Shown: positions 48,377 to 59,354, counted from the first letter of the stretch. The stretch is 64,000 nucleotides of DNA from Marinomonas ushuaiensis DSM 15871 (GCF_000521805.1 NZ_JAMB01000013.1:1-64000); one strand, 5' to 3'. Made by a program: numbers and translations. Notes: generated by a model not told the origin, from the letters alone.

Positions 48377-49090
48377 TTGCCAGACTATCCGTCTTTTACG
48401 CTCTCGACAATCGGCATAATTCACTCCTGCTATAAAGAAAAGTTTGGAATTCCTCGACAACCAGGATTAGTAACTGAATCAACAGCACGCTTAGAACTCA
48501 TCCCGCCTTACAACCGACTCGACACACTAGAAGGCTTAAGTAATTTCTCTCACATTTGGGTTCAGTTCATTTTCCATGCTTGCTTAACAGAAAAATGGAA
48601 AGCAAAAGTTCGCCCCCCTCGTCTGGGTGGAAAAGAAAAGCTTGGCGTGTTTTCAACACGAGCCACCCACAGACCTAATCCAATTGGTTTATCGGTGATA
48701 AAAATAGGCCGCATATATCAGGAAGACAAAAAGGTGTTTATTGATTTATATGGCGCTGACTTACTGGATGGAACACCTGTTTTAGATATAAAACCTTATT
48801 TGCCTTACGCAGATAGCATCCCTAATTCCAAAGGCGGCTTTGCACCAACGCCAACTCAGACAAAAAACGTTTTATTTTCTGCAGAAGCAAAATCACAATG
48901 CGAACATTATGAAAATTTGCACAATAGAGAAATAACGACTTTAATAAAACAAATTATTGAGCAAGATCCTCGTCCATCTTATCTATCTGAACAAATAGAT
49001 AGAGAGCATGGCATTACCCTTTGGGATGTGAATATCAAATGGTGTGCAAGAAACGATCATCTTGAAATTCTTCGAATAGAATATAAGTAA
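48377..49090 (+). CDS. trmO: tRNA (N6-threonylcarbamoyladenosine37-N6)-methyltransferase TrmO
   Basis: TrmO (YaeB/TsaA) methylates t6A37 in tRNAs reading ACN codons. The 237 residues start IGIIHSCYKEKFGIPRQPGLV, the family signature, and continue with GLSNFSHIWVQFIFH, STRATHRPNPIGLSVIKI and GTPVLDIKPYLPY. The start is a TTG with AAAGGAA seven bases upstream; no ATG fits. It is divergent from proA. Confidence 0.93.
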   Translation: MPDYPSFTLSTIGIIHSCYKEKFGIPRQPGLVTESTARLELIPPYNRLDTLEGLSNFSHIWVQFIFHACLTEKWKAKVRPPRLGGKEKLGVFSTRATHRPNPIGLSVIKIGRIYQEDKKVFIDLYGADLLDGTPVLDIKPYLPYADSIPNSKGGFAPTPTQTKNVLFSAEAKSQCEHYENLHNREITTLIKQIIEQDPRPSYLSEQIDREHGITLWDVNIKWCARNDHLEILRIEYK

Positions 49091-49101
49091 GAGAACAAAC
49101 T

Positions 49102-49350
49102 ATGAATAAAAAGCAGTTCTTAAATACTTACAAAAAAATTGACTCGATAGATAAAACCAAATCAGAAAAAATCGAAAAAAAGCCTCTTTATCGCTCGGAA
49201 CAAGACGAACGTCTGATAAAAGACTTCCATTACGCTAAATTTCAAAAAAATCTTTATAATTCACAAAAAAGTAAGGAGCTAAAAGACTTACTAGAAAAAG
49301 AAGATTGGGACGAAAAAGACACAGAGAAACTTCTCAAAACACTGCGCTAA
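49102..49350 (+). CDS. Small Lys/Glu-rich hypothetical protein
   Basis: This 82-residue highly charged protein has no signal peptide and is mostly predicted helical. It starts 11 bp after trmO, with AGAGAAC before the ATG, so it is probably co-transcribed. No family is recognised. A frame of this composition could be spurious in AT-rich DNA, but the spacing to trmO and the shared terminator support a real gene. Confidence 0.6.
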   Translation: MNKKQFLNTYKKIDSIDKTKSEKIEKKPLYRSEQDERLIKDFHYAKFQKNLYNSQKSKELKDLLEKEDWDEKDTEKLLKTLR

Positions 49351-49440
49351 AAAAACATACACCGACTCTATACCCATGGTTATCCACATGTTCTGTGTAT
49401 AGTTTTCTTGTCAATAAATTCACAAAAAATAGGCACAAAA

Positions 49441-49462
49441 AAAGCGGACCTAAGTCCGCTTT
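49441..49462. terminator. Bidirectional terminator between trmO operon and rpsA
   Basis: A perfect nine-bp stem AAAGCGGAC/GTCCGCTTT with loop CTAA has T-runs on both strands. It lies between the convergent small-protein gene and rpsA. Confidence 0.85.
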
Positions 49463-49485
49463 TTATAACTATTAAAAATCAAAAC

Positions 49486-51168
49486 TTAGTTTTGGTTTTC
49501 TAGTTGTGCTTTGATCAAATCACCGATAGTGGTAGGACCATTCGCTTCAGCTTGTTGTTTCTCAGAATGCGCTTTCAACGCAGTCTTCTCTTCAGTTGCA
49601 TCTTTCTGCTTGATAGAAAGAGTGATAGTACGAGCTTTACGATCAACATTGATAATCGCTGCTTCTACTTTATCGCCTTCTTTCAATACAGATGTTGCAT
49701 CTTCAACACGCTCACGGCTAATTTCAGATACTTTCAAAGTAGCTTCAACGCCTTCAGCAAGAACAACAACAGCACCTTTCGCATCAACTTCAGAGACAGT
49801 ACCGTTAACGATAGTGCCTTTGTCATTTTCTGCTACGAAAGCAAGGAACGGATCTTCTTCTAGTTGTTTAACACCTAGAGAAATACGCTCGCGCTCAGCG
49901 TCGATAGACAATACAACTGTTTCTAGCATATCGCCTTTCTTGTATTTACGAACTGCGTCTTCACCCGTTTCTTCCCAAGATAGGTCAGATAGGTGAACAA
50001 GTCCGTCAATACCGCCGTCAAGACCAATGAACACACCAAAGTCAGTGATAGACTTGATTGCGCCAGAGATTTTGTCGCCTTTGTTGAATGAAGTAGCAAA
50101 CTCTTCCCATGGGTTCATGGTGCACTGTTTGATACCTAGAGAGATACGACGACGTTCTTCGTCGATATCAAGAACCATAACTTCAACTTCATCACCAATC
50201 TGAACAACTTTAGATGGGTGAATGTTTTTGTTAGTCCAATCCATTTCAGAAACGTGAACTAGACCTTCAACGCCTTCTTCAAGTTCAGCGAAGCAACCGT
50301 AGTCAGTCAAGTTAGTAACTTTAGCCGTTACTTTAGTGTTCTCTGGGTAACGAGCTTTGATAGCTACCCATGGATCTTCACCCAACTGCTTAAGACCTAG
50401 AGACACACGATTACGCTCGCGGTCAAATTTAAGGACTTTAACGTCGATTTCATCACCAACAGCAATGATTTCGCTTGGGTGTTTAATGCGTTTCCAAGCC
50501 ATATCAGTGATATGTAGAAGACCATCAACACCACCAAGATCAACGAAAGCACCATAGTCAGTAAGGTTCTTAACGATACCTTTAACTTCTTGGCCTTCTT
50601 CAAGAGAAGCAAGCAATGTTTCACGTTCAGCGCTGTTAGTCGCTTCCATAACGGCACGACGAGATACAACAACGTTGTTGCGTTTTTGATCAAGCTTAAT
50701 AAGTTTGAACTCTAGATCAACACCTTCCAAATGAGATGTATCGCGGATTGGGCGAACATCTACCAAAGAACCAGGTAGGAAAGCACGGATATTTGCGATA
50801 TCAACTGTAAAGCCACCTTTGACCTTACCGTTAATTACACCGTGAATAATGGCGTTTTCTTCGTAAGCTTTTTCAAGCACAGACCAAGTCTCTGCACGTT
50901 TCGCTTTTTCACGAGACAATTTAGTCTCACCGAAACCATCTTCAACAGCTTCAAGTGCAACTTTAACTTCGTCGCCGATGTTTAAGCTGAACTCACCACT
51001 TTCCGTTAGAAACTGAGAACGAGGAATTACGCCTTCAGATTTAAGACCTGCATGAACAGTTACCCATTCGCTGTCAATATCAACAACAATACCAGTAACA
51101 ATTGAGCCTGGCGCCATTTCGACGGTTAACAGGCTTTCTTCAAACAGTTCTGCGAAGCTTTGAGTCAT
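49486..51168 (-). CDS. rpsA: 30S ribosomal protein S1
   Basis: S1 binds mRNA on the 30S subunit. The 560 residues contain six S1 (OB) domains; repeated blocks such as [25 protein letters not shown] and [13 protein letters not shown] mark domains 3-5. The length and order cmk-rpsA are normal for gammaproteobacteria. AGGAAATACA precedes the ATG. Its leader holds interleaved inverted repeats that may be an autoregulatory site. Confidence 0.98.
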   Translation of the reverse strand: MTQSFAELFEESLLTVEMAPGSIVTGIVVDIDSEWVTVHAGLKSEGVIPRSQFLTESGEFSLNIGDEVKVALEAVEDGFGETKLSREKAKRAETWSVLEKAYEENAIIHGVINGKVKGGFTVDIANIRAFLPGSLVDVRPIRDTSHLEGVDLEFKLIKLDQKRNNVVVSRRAVMEATNSAERETLLASLEEGQEVKGIVKNLTDYGAFVDLGGVDGLLHITDMAWKRIKHPSEIIAVGDEIDVKVLKFDRERNRVSLGLKQLGEDPWVAIKARYPENTKVTAKVTNLTDYGCFAELEEGVEGLVHVSEMDWTNKNIHPSKVVQIGDEVEVMVLDIDEERRRISLGIKQCTMNPWEEFATSFNKGDKISGAIKSITDFGVFIGLDGGIDGLVHLSDLSWEETGEDAVRKYKKGDMLETVVLSIDAERERISLGVKQLEEDPFLAFVAENDKGTIVNGTVSEVDAKGAVVVLAEGVEATLKVSEISRERVEDATSVLKEGDKVEAAIINVDRKARTITLSIKQKDATEEKTALKAHSEKQQAEANGPTTIGDLIKAQLENQN

Positions 51169-51203
51169 TGTATTTCCTATATAATCGGCTTAGCTAGGCT
51201 AAA

Positions 51204-51269
51204 CCTTTATCCATATTGCCAGCAAATACGGGTCAGTTTTTTTGGTTGTTGCGATAAAGGCTTGCTGGC
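51204..51269 (-). promoter_or_regulatory. rpsA: rpsA leader with interleaved inverted repeats (candidate pseudoknot)
   Basis: Read on the RNA strand: GCCAGCAA, one base, CCTTTATC, 27 bases, TTGCTGGC, six bases, GATAAAGG. The first pairs with the third and the second with the fourth, both perfect 8-bp. The order gives H-type pseudoknot topology or two exclusive hairpins. It ends 35 bases before the ATG. A role in S1 control is inferred. Confidence 0.6.
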
Positions 51270-51346
51270 CCTCTACCGACTTGAATAACATTTGATCTAT
51301 TCTAGCATATTCTAGATGCAAAAAAGTAGACGCAGAAAAGAACAGG

Positions 51347-52030
51347 CTATACGAGACCTGCTTTTACCGTTTCGGCAAAAACAATCTCGACAACCTGTTC
51401 TACTGTCAAATCTGTACTATCAATTACTAAGGCACCTGCAGCAGGCACAAGAGGAGCAATCGCTCGATTTGCATCTCGCTCATCTCGCTCTTTAATCGTC
51501 TTAACAAGTTCCGCTAGATTAACAGCTTCCCCTTTTTGCTGCAATTGCTGCAAACGCCTCTGAGCACGCTCTTCAGCAGATGCCGTTAAGAATATTTTAA
51601 TTTGAGCCGATGGAAAAACCACCGTACCCATATCACGACCATCAGCTACCAATCCAGGCTGTTGCGAAAACGCTCGCTGACGAAGTAACAAACCTTCGCG
51701 AACAGCAGGTATGGCAGCAAGCTTAGATGCGTTATTACCTACTTCTTCGGTACGAATGGCTTGCGTAACCTTCTCACCTTCTAGAATAATTTCAACCTTA
51801 CCGTCGTCTGATTGCTCAAACTGGATATCCAGATGTTCAGCCAACACTTTGAGCGTATCAACATCATCTACAGACATACCATGATGGGAAACGGCAAGGG
51901 AAAGAAGACGATATAATGCACCGCTATCCAGCATGTGCCATCCCAGCTTTTCTGCGATTAATTGACTTACAGTGCCTTTACCTGCACCACTTGGACCATC
52001 AATCGTAATAACTGGGCCTTGGTTAATCAT
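51347..52030 (-). CDS. cmk: Cytidylate kinase
   Basis: Cmk phosphorylates CMP and dCMP. The 227 residues start with the P-loop [19 protein letters not shown] and continue with the conserved [23 protein letters not shown] and R-rich lid [13 protein letters not shown]. It lies 19 bp after the tyrA-aroA fusion and is followed by rpsA after 178 bp with its own leader. Confidence 0.97.
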   Translation of the reverse strand: MINQGPVITIDGPSGAGKGTVSQLIAEKLGWHMLDSGALYRLLSLAVSHHGMSVDDVDTLKVLAEHLDIQFEQSDDGKVEIILEGEKVTQAIRTEEVGNNASKLAAIPAVREGLLLRQRAFSQQPGLVADGRDMGTVVFPSAQIKIFLTASAEERAQRRLQQLQQKGEAVNLAELVKTIKERDERDANRAIAPLVPAAGALVIDSTDLTVEQVVEIVFAETVKAGLV

Positions 52031-52049
52031 AACAATTCCTCTTTAAAAA

Positions 52050-54272
52050 CTATTGCGCCACTAAACAATGAAAACCTAATTGCAAAGCAACACTCTCTAA
52101 CTCACTAAATTCTTCTAACAATTTTTGACAGTCATTTATTTTAGTTACTGCCTTACTTCTGGCGCCTAACGCAATCATGGCGAGCGCAAGCCGGTCATCA
52201 CCGGCACAATCCAACTCCCCACCTTGCGGCAAACCGCCCTTAATAATTAATTCACCATTTTCATAGACACTGGTAATTCGCATTTGCTCAAGCGCATCAA
52301 CTAACGCCAAAATTCTATCTTCATAATAATAAGGTAACTGACTAATACCTTTTATATGACTCTCTCCATTTGTATAAGCAGCAGCCACACACAATAGAGG
52401 TAACTCATCTCTAAACTGATAACTTTGTTCAGAACTCAACGAAAATGCTTTCAGCTCAGAAAAGCAGACCCGAAGAGCTCCCTCATGAAGCCCCATCAAA
52501 CCCGCAGAAGGTAATGAAATATCCGCACCGATTGACTGCAAAAAAGACAAATAATCAAATGATACCGAATCCAAACCTACATTTTCTATTATCAATTCAG
52601 AACCTGGCAATAAACTTGCTAACAAAACTAACCAAGCCGCTTCATGCTCATCACCAGATAAAATAATATGGCTTCCAACAGGAGCTGACGGCTCAACATT
52701 AAAACCATTGTCCGTTTCGGATATCGCTATACCAAAACGACGTAATAAAACCTCACAATGAGACAAACCAAGCATTAAGGGTGTCACATAACCATTACCA
52801 GGCGCATACAATGTGGCTAAAAATGCTGCCATCCGAAGACGCTCTGAACCACTCTTTAAAGAAATGGAAATCTTGGAACATTCACCTGGGGACAATATCG
52901 TAGGCAAACAATCAGCTACTTCCGAAGTAACCTCACAGCCCATATCCCTCACTAAAGAAAATAAGTCACTCAGCGACTGATTCAATAATTTGCCCTCAGC
53001 AGCAACCGAGGCAACAAAAGACTGCCCAGCTAAAACTGGCAATAACAAATACAGACTTTCTCTAGATTCATAGACATTAATGGGCGCAATAGGGGCTTTT
53101 AGCCCACGAAGACCAACACCATGCACTCGAAGCTGATCGGTAGCCATCTCTTCGATAACTACCCCCATATCCCTAAATGCCTGAATAGTGATGCGTACAT
53201 CACCATTTAAATCAATGTTCTTTAATTCACTAATACCTGTAGATAGCGCCGCTATAGTAATCGCTTTATGTGACAAAGATTTGTCACCCAATAAAGAAAT
53301 GCTCCCCTTTAATGCAGAAGCAGGCAAAACAGATAACGAGACGGGACGCACTTCTTTTGTGGATCCAATTGTACGCTGCTCTAAGACTCGAAGAAAATGA
53401 TCTCGCGCAGACTTTGCCCGAGTAAAAACACCAAACATACTCGCGCCATCACCTTGCTCTATTGCAGTTCGCATATCAGCAAGACGATCTGTAAAATGAT
53501 CCAATGTCGCCAAGGTTGCGTCTTTATTTGCCATAAAGACATCTCGCCACATAACTGGGTCACTAGACGCAATTCGGGTAAAATCACGGAAGCCACCAGC
53601 AGCAAATTTAAATATATCCTGATTACGCTCGCCATTAGCAAGCGCATCAACCAAGGTATAAGCAAGCAAATGCGGCAAATGACTAGACGATGCTAAGACA
53701 TGATCATGATGCTCAACATCCATACTCACGACATCCGCCCCAACGGAACGCCAGATACGATGCAAACGATCTAGCAGCACAGGATTACTGTCCGGCAAAG
53801 GCGTCACTATTGCCATGTGTTTTTCAAACAACAAAGGGTTAGAAGCTAATACACCACTTTTTTCTGCACCAGCAATTGGATGACTTGGAATAAAATTAGA
53901 GGGCACTTCCTTAAAAACACGACGAACTGCCTCAACAACACTTCCCTTCGTTGAGCCCACATCAGTAATCAATGTACGTTCAGATAAGAAAGGTTTTATT
54001 TCAGATAGAACTGACTCCATCGCTCGTACTGGCGTCGCCAAGATAATAACATCCATCTTGCCAATATATTCTGCTGACAATTCAGCCGGGTAATCAATAA
54101 CGCCAGTCGACACACCTAATGCCAACTCACCTTCTCGACGGTCAGCACCATAAAGCGTTGCCAAACCACGATCTTTGAGCGCTTTAGCGAAAGAACCACC
54201 AATCATGCCAAGACCAATGATCATGACATTACCGAATTTCTTTTTTTCTTGAGGCATAGTATCCAGCGGCAT
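52050..54272 (-). CDS. tyrA-aroA: Prephenate dehydrogenase fused to a degenerate EPSP synthase domain
   Basis: The N-terminal half (about 15-295) is TyrA with the Rossmann motif GLGMIGGSFAKAL, DVGSTKGSV and HPIAGAEKSG, all intact. The C-terminal half (about 312-740) has the AroA fold but many changes at known EPSPS positions: R27 to K336, NSGTSMR to ESRESLY (402-408), R124 to Q432, S169/Q171 to G475/E477, and K340/E341 to Y649/Y650. Asp313, Arg344, Arg386 and Lys411 are kept (D622, R653, R694, K717). So the TyrA part should work and the AroA part is probably inactive or altered. An active AroA would be needed elsewhere. Confidence 0.93.
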   Translation of the reverse strand: MPLDTMPQEKKKFGNVMIIGLGMIGGSFAKALKDRGLATLYGADRREGELALGVSTGVIDYPAELSAEYIGKMDVIILATPVRAMESVLSEIKPFLSERTLITDVGSTKGSVVEAVRRVFKEVPSNFIPSHPIAGAEKSGVLASNPLLFEKHMAIVTPLPDSNPVLLDRLHRIWRSVGADVVSMDVEHHDHVLASSSHLPHLLAYTLVDALANGERNQDIFKFAAGGFRDFTRIASSDPVMWRDVFMANKDATLATLDHFTDRLADMRTAIEQGDGASMFGVFTRAKSARDHFLRVLEQRTIGSTKEVRPVSLSVLPASALKGSISLLGDKSLSHKAITIAALSTGISELKNIDLNGDVRITIQAFRDMGVVIEEMATDQLRVHGVGLRGLKAPIAPINVYESRESLYLLLPVLAGQSFVASVAAEGKLLNQSLSDLFSLVRDMGCEVTSEVADCLPTILSPGECSKISISLKSGSERLRMAAFLATLYAPGNGYVTPLMLGLSHCEVLLRRFGIAISETDNGFNVEPSAPVGSHIILSGDEHEAAWLVLLASLLPGSELIIENVGLDSVSFDYLSFLQSIGADISLPSAGLMGLHEGALRVCFSELKAFSLSSEQSYQFRDELPLLCVAAAYTNGESHIKGISQLPYYYEDRILALVDALEQMRITSVYENGELIIKGGLPQGGELDCAGDDRLALAMIALGARSKAVTKINDCQKLLEEFSELESVALQLGFHCLVAQ

Positions 54273-54343
54273 TTAAAAATTACTCTTATCTATCAAAGCG
54301 CGACATATCTAGCAATATTGAAAAGTGATTAGTGACTAGTGAC

Positions 54344-55462
54344 TTAAAGTACAGCCACAGGATAAGAACCCAACACCTTCACTTCAGATGCTTTCTCACG
54401 TAGCTCATCAATAACAGTACAACATTCGTCATCTAGATAATGACCAACGAAATCGATGTAGAAAATATAACCCCAACGACTCATCAAAGAAGGACGAGTT
54501 TCTAATCGCGTCATATCAACACCATGTCGCTCAAATGCTTCGAGTAAATGATACAAAGCGCCTGGTTCATTCTTAGCGCTAATCAACAAAGACGTTTTAT
54601 CTTTACCACTAGGCGGCACATCCTGATTACCAACAATCAAAAAGCGCGTTGTATTATCAGGACGATCTTCAATATTCGCCGACACTTTTGACAAACCATA
54701 TAATTCACAAGCTACTTCACCAGCAATCGCAGCAATAGCGCGACCACCTTTACCCGCATCAGCAACAAGACGAGCCGCTTCTGCGTTAGAACTCACAGCA
54801 ACACGCTCTGCGTGAGGCCAATAACGATCCAACCAAGCTCGACATTGCGCTAAGGATTGTTGATGCGAATAAATATGTGTAACGTCTTCTGGGTTAATAT
54901 TAGGGCTAACCAACAAATGATGATGGATACGCTCTTCCACTTCTCCACAAATTTTTAATTGAGAATCGCGAAAGCTATCTAGAGTGTGATTAACAACACC
55001 TTCCGTCGAGTTCTCAACAGGCACAACACCATAATTTGCAGCGCCTGATTCAACCTCACGAAAGACTTCATCAATGGCAGCCATTGGCGCACTGATTATA
55101 GACTTCCCAAAGTGCTTTAACGCTGCCTGTTGAGTGAACGTCCCTTCTGGCCCCAAAAACGCAATACGCATTGGTTTTTCCAGTGCGAGACAAGAAGACA
55201 TAATTTGACGAAAAATCTTCGCCATCTCTTCATTACCGAGAGGCCCTTCATTGCGTTCCATCACACGCCGCAATACCTGCGCTTCACGCTCTGGGCGATA
55301 AAAGACAACGTCATCACTTTGCTCAGCCAGCTTCACTTCAGCTACTTTTTGAGCACAACGCGCACGTTCATTTATCAATATTTGGATTTGCGAATCAATT
55401 GAATCGATACGATCGCGCAATAATGGCAGTGTATTTGGCACCGCACTTTTAGAGTTAGACAT
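54344..55462 (-). CDS. pheA: Chorismate mutase/prephenate dehydratase (P-protein)
   Basis: The 372 residues comprise an AroQ chorismate mutase domain (about 8-95; RIDSIDSQIQILINERARCA, with E and K/R residues), prephenate dehydratase (about 100-285; AFLGPEGTFTQQAA, VPVENSTEGVVNHTLD, DNTTRFLIVG) and an ACT domain (KTSLLISAKNEPGALYHLLEAF, LTRLETRPS-type). It makes phenylpyruvate and is feedback inhibited by Phe. It follows serC by eight bases and precedes tyrA-aroA; hisC, found here in pseudomonads, is missing. Confidence 0.97.
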   Translation of the reverse strand: MSNSKSAVPNTLPLLRDRIDSIDSQIQILINERARCAQKVAEVKLAEQSDDVVFYRPEREAQVLRRVMERNEGPLGNEEMAKIFRQIMSSCLALEKPMRIAFLGPEGTFTQQAALKHFGKSIISAPMAAIDEVFREVESGAANYGVVPVENSTEGVVNHTLDSFRDSQLKICGEVEERIHHHLLVSPNINPEDVTHIYSHQQSLAQCRAWLDRYWPHAERVAVSSNAEAARLVADAGKGGRAIAAIAGEVACELYGLSKVSANIEDRPDNTTRFLIVGNQDVPPSGKDKTSLLISAKNEPGALYHLLEAFERHGVDMTRLETRPSLMSRWGYIFYIDFVGHYLDDECCTVIDELREKASEVKVLGSYPVAVL

Positions 55463-55470
55463 ATTCTTTA

Positions 55471-56550
55471 TTACCCGTGACGTTCTTCAAAATCGCGCAT
55501 AAAGTCGATTAATGCAACCACACCTTCCATTGGCATAGCGTTATAAATACTTGCTCGCATTCCACCAACAGAGCGATGACCAGCCAATGTACGCAAACCA
55601 GCCTCTTCAGATTCTCTGATAAACAAAGCATCTAATGAATCATCCGCCAAAATAAAAGGCACATTCATGCGAGACCTGAATGCTGGGTCAACAGGATTTG
55701 AATAAAATGCACTAGAATCGATAAAGTCGTATAGAGCTTTTGCTTTACGAATATTGATTTCCTCAATCGCCTCAACACCGCCTTGCGCTTCCAACCACTC
55801 AAACACAAGATCAGCTAAATAAATGGCAAAAGTTGGCGGGGTATTTATCATGGAATCGTTTGCCGCTAAATTAGCAAAGCTCCAAACAGAAGGTAGGTCA
55901 TCACTAGAGCGAGCCAATAAGTCCTTACGCACAATACAAATAACCACACCAGCAGGGCCAACATTTTTCTGAGCGCCAGCGTAAATCATACCGTATTTAC
56001 TAACATCGATTTTGCGAGACAAAATAGTCGAAGATAAATCCGCCACAATAGGCAATTGAGTTTCCGGTAAATCAGAAAACTCTACACCGCCGATTGTTTC
56101 ATTAGGGCAAAGGTGTAAATAAGCGGCGCTTTCATCTAAGTTAAGACTAGAAAAATCAGGAACGGTTGAATAATTTTGCTCTTTGGAAGAACCAACAACA
56201 TTCACTTTCGTGTAACGCTTCGCCTCTTTAATCGCTTTAGAAGACCAAGCCCCAGTATCTAAGTAACAAGCCGAATCAAAACCATTCACTAGATTTGCAG
56301 GAATTTGAGAAAATAAAGTAGACGCCCCACCCTGTACAAACAAAATTTCGTAATCATCGCTGACATTAAGCAAACGGGACAAACGAGCTTTAGCCGAAGC
56401 CAGTATTGACATAAACTCATCACTACGGTGACTCATTTCCATAACGGAAACACCAGCACCATGCCAATCTAACATTTCAGATTGCGCTTTCTTCAAAACG
56501 GCTTCTGGAAGCGCTGCTGGACCAGAACAAAAATTATATACTCGGCTCAT
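55471..56550 (-). CDS. serC: Phosphoserine aminotransferase
   Basis: SerC makes phosphoserine from phosphohydroxypyruvate with glutamate, and also serves PLP synthesis. The 359 residues begin VYNFCSGPAALPEAVL, with VQGGASTLFSQIP, the PLP-Lys in YAGAQKNVGPAG and HRSVGGMRASIYNAMP near the end. It is the first gene after gyrA in the serC-pheA-tyrA/aroA order. Confidence 0.97.
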   Translation of the reverse strand: MSRVYNFCSGPAALPEAVLKKAQSEMLDWHGAGVSVMEMSHRSDEFMSILASAKARLSRLLNVSDDYEILFVQGGASTLFSQIPANLVNGFDSACYLDTGAWSSKAIKEAKRYTKVNVVGSSKEQNYSTVPDFSSLNLDESAAYLHLCPNETIGGVEFSDLPETQLPIVADLSSTILSRKIDVSKYGMIYAGAQKNVGPAGVVICIVRKDLLARSSDDLPSVWSFANLAANDSMINTPPTFAIYLADLVFEWLEAQGGVEAIEEINIRKAKALYDFIDSSAFYSNPVDPAFRSRMNVPFILADDSLDALFIRESEEAGLRTLAGHRSVGGMRASIYNAMPMEGVVALIDFMRDFEERHG

Positions 56551-56615
56551 CCTGTTTATTACCTCTAATATTCTCAGGAATTACTTTAAAAATCACAAGA
56601 ACAATGCACAACAAA

Positions 56616-56641
56616 AGCGACGCACCTAGGTGCGTCGCTTA
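56616..56641 (-). terminator. gyrA terminator
   Basis: A 26-nt perfect palindrome AAGCGACGCACC-TA-GGTGCGTCGCTT lies five bases after the gyrA stop and is followed on the minus strand by TTTTGTTG. It isolates gyrA from serC. Confidence 0.9.
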
Positions 56642-56645
56642 TTTA

Positions 56646-59354
56646 CTATTCCGTATCAGCTTCTGTGATATCTGGAGATTCATCGCCATCATTGGGTGCT
56701 TGATCGATAACCGCGTCATCCGCTTCATCAATCTCGATTTCCCCTTCATCGTCTTCCACTACGCGCTCAATGCCAACCAAATGTTCATCATTTGTTAAAC
56801 GAATCAAAGTCACACCTTGCGTGTTTCGTCCTTGACAAGACACCTCGGTTACTCGAGTACGAACTAATGTCCCTTGGTCTGTAATCAAGATAATTTCATC
56901 CGTTTCATCAACCTGAGCCGCGCCGATGACTGGACCGTTACGATCAGATACTTGAATACCAATAACACCTTGACCACCACGACCATAGACTGGGAAGTCA
57001 TCTACTAACGTACGTTTACCAAAGCCGTTTTCACACGCCATCAATACAGCAAGATCATTCTGCGGAACGATGAGAGAAACCACTTTCGCGCCCTCACTTA
57101 ATCGAATACCACGAACACCGGCTGCTGTACGACCCATAGGTCGGACATCTGACTCTTTAAAGCGAATTGTTTTACCTGAAGACGAAACCAACATAATGTC
57201 GCTTTCGCCATTTGTAACAGACACACCAACTAATTCATCGGTTTCATCTAGGCTTAATGCTATCAATCCAGTCGAGCGAGGACGTGCAAAATGCTGCAGT
57301 GCAGTTTTCTTAACCGTACCGTTCGCGGTTGCCATAAAGATATAGCTGCTCGCTTCTACGATTGCGTCTTCAGCCATGTTTTCAATAACGTCTTCAGAAG
57401 CTGTTTCTTCACCTTCTACTTTGTCTTCCGTCTCAACGACTGGTAAAGGCAACAAGGCAGAAATAGATTCACCTTCTCTCAAAGGTAACAAGTTAACAAT
57501 TGGACGTCCTTTAGCACCACGACTCGCTACTGGAATATCAAACACTCTCATCCAATAAACTTTACCAAAATTACTAAACAACATAATGGTGTCATGACTA
57601 CTAGTCACTAATAGATGCTCAATATGATCTTCGTCCTTCATGCTCGCAGAAGATTTACCACGACCACCACGACGTTGAGCTTGATACTCTTCTAAAGGCT
57701 GAGATTTTGCATAGCCCGTATTAGAAATCGTCACTACCATTGGCGCTTCATCAATCAAGTCAGCCATGGTCAAATCTTGGCGCGATGTCAAAATCTCAGT
57801 TCGGCGTGCATCACCAAACATATCACGCACTTCTTCAAGCTCTTCGCGAATAACTTCCATCAAACGATCTGGGTTAGACAAAATATTAAGTAACTCAGCA
57901 ATCAGCTCAATCAGGTTTTTATATTCTGTTAGTAACTTATCGTGCTCCAAGCCCGTCAAGCGATGTAGACGTAAATCCAATATTGCTTGAGCTTGGTCTG
58001 GTGACAAATGATAAGCACCATCAACAAAACCATATTCAGCAGCAAGATCATCAGGACGACATGCATCTGCACCAGCACGCTCAAGCATGGCCATAACGCC
58101 ACCTGGCTGCCAAGATGCACCGACCAATTTTTCTTTCGCTTCAGCAGACGTTGGAGATTGACGAATCATTTCGATGATTTCATCAATATTAACAAGCGCA
58201 ACAGCAAGACCTTCTAGAATATGACCTCGCTCACGAGCTTTACGAAGCTCGAAAATAGTACGACGCGTAACCACCTCACGGCGATGTTTCACGAAGCACT
58301 CAAGAATCTGTTTAAGGTTTAGTAACTGCGGGCGACCATCAACCAAGGCCACCATATTGATACCAAACACAGACTGCAACTGAGTTTGAGTAAAAATATT
58401 ATTAACAACAACATCTGGATTTTCACCACGACGCAGTTCAATAACAATACGCATACCGTCTTTATCAGATTCATCGCGAAGCTCACTGATACCTTCAAGC
58501 TTTTTATCTTTTACAAGCTCAGCAATTTTCTCAATTACTCTCGCTTTATTAAGCTGATAAGGAATCTCTGTAAAAACAATGGACTGGCGATTACCCTTCT
58601 CCATGTCTTCAAAGTGATGACGAGCACGCATATAAATACGACCACGACCCGTTTTGTAGGCATCGATAATACCTGCACGACCATTGATAAAAGCAGCAGT
58701 CGGAAAATCAGGTCCAGGAATATGTTCAATCAACCCCTCAATCGTGATATCCGGATTATCAATAACGGCAAGACAACCATCAAGAACTTCACCAAGATTA
58801 TGAGGTGGGATATTAGTCGCCATACCTACTGCGATACCTGCAGAACCATTAACAAGCAATCCAGGTACACGTGCTGGCAATACTTCTGGCATAAATTCTG
58901 TGCCATCGTAGTTGGGCACAAAGTCGACCGTTTCTTTCTCAAGATCTATTAACAGATGATGAGCAATTTTCGCCATACGTATTTCGGTATAACGCATGGC
59001 AGCAGCACTGTCTCCATCGACAGAACCGAAGTTACCTTGTCCATCAACTAAGGTGTAACGCAATGAGAAAGGCTGCGCCATACGAACAATAGTATCGTAT
59101 ACAGCGGAATCACCATGTGGGTGATATTTACCGATTACATCACCGACGATACGCGCCGATTTTTTGTACGGTTTATTCCAATCATTTTTAAGTTCATTCA
59201 TCGCAAATAGAACACGACGGTGAACAGGTTTTAATCCGTCTCGTACATCAGGTAATGCTCGACCTACGATTACACTCATAGCGTAATCTAGGTAAGACCC
59301 CTTAAGTTCATTTTCGATACTGACGGGAATAATTTCTTTGGCTAATTCACCCAT
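56646..59354 (-). CDS. gyrA: DNA gyrase subunit A
   Basis: GyrA cuts and rejoins DNA in negative supercoiling. The 902 residues include the [25 protein letters not shown] given here as [13 protein letters not shown], so Ser83 and Asp87 are wild type, and the catalytic Tyr in [11 protein letters not shown]. The GyrA box is QRRGGRGK. The C-terminal domain has an acidic insertion (about 650-685, rich in Glu) and the protein ends in an acidic tail. It is divergent from ubiG. Confidence 0.98.
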   Translation of the reverse strand: MGELAKEIIPVSIENELKGSYLDYAMSVIVGRALPDVRDGLKPVHRRVLFAMNELKNDWNKPYKKSARIVGDVIGKYHPHGDSAVYDTIVRMAQPFSLRYTLVDGQGNFGSVDGDSAAAMRYTEIRMAKIAHHLLIDLEKETVDFVPNYDGTEFMPEVLPARVPGLLVNGSAGIAVGMATNIPPHNLGEVLDGCLAVIDNPDITIEGLIEHIPGPDFPTAAFINGRAGIIDAYKTGRGRIYMRARHHFEDMEKGNRQSIVFTEIPYQLNKARVIEKIAELVKDKKLEGISELRDESDKDGMRIVIELRRGENPDVVVNNIFTQTQLQSVFGINMVALVDGRPQLLNLKQILECFVKHRREVVTRRTIFELRKARERGHILEGLAVALVNIDEIIEMIRQSPTSAEAKEKLVGASWQPGGVMAMLERAGADACRPDDLAAEYGFVDGAYHLSPDQAQAILDLRLHRLTGLEHDKLLTEYKNLIELIAELLNILSNPDRLMEVIREELEEVRDMFGDARRTEILTSRQDLTMADLIDEAPMVVTISNTGYAKSQPLEEYQAQRRGGRGKSSASMKDEDHIEHLLVTSSHDTIMLFSNFGKVYWMRVFDIPVASRGAKGRPIVNLLPLREGESISALLPLPVVETEDKVEGEETASEDVIENMAEDAIVEASSYIFMATANGTVKKTALQHFARPRSTGLIALSLDETDELVGVSVTNGESDIMLVSSSGKTIRFKESDVRPMGRTAAGVRGIRLSEGAKVVSLIVPQNDLAVLMACENGFGKRTLVDDFPVYGRGGQGVIGIQVSDRNGPVIGAAQVDETDEIILITDQGTLVRTRVTEVSCQGRNTQGVTLIRLTNDEHLVGIERVVEDDEGEIEIDEADDAVIDQAPNDGDESPDITEADTE

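Noticed and set aside
58386-58952. A 188-codon open frame on the plus strand inside gyrA.
   Set aside because: It is antisense to the conserved gyrA coding frame, low in complexity (Asn/Thr/Lys) and has no family features.
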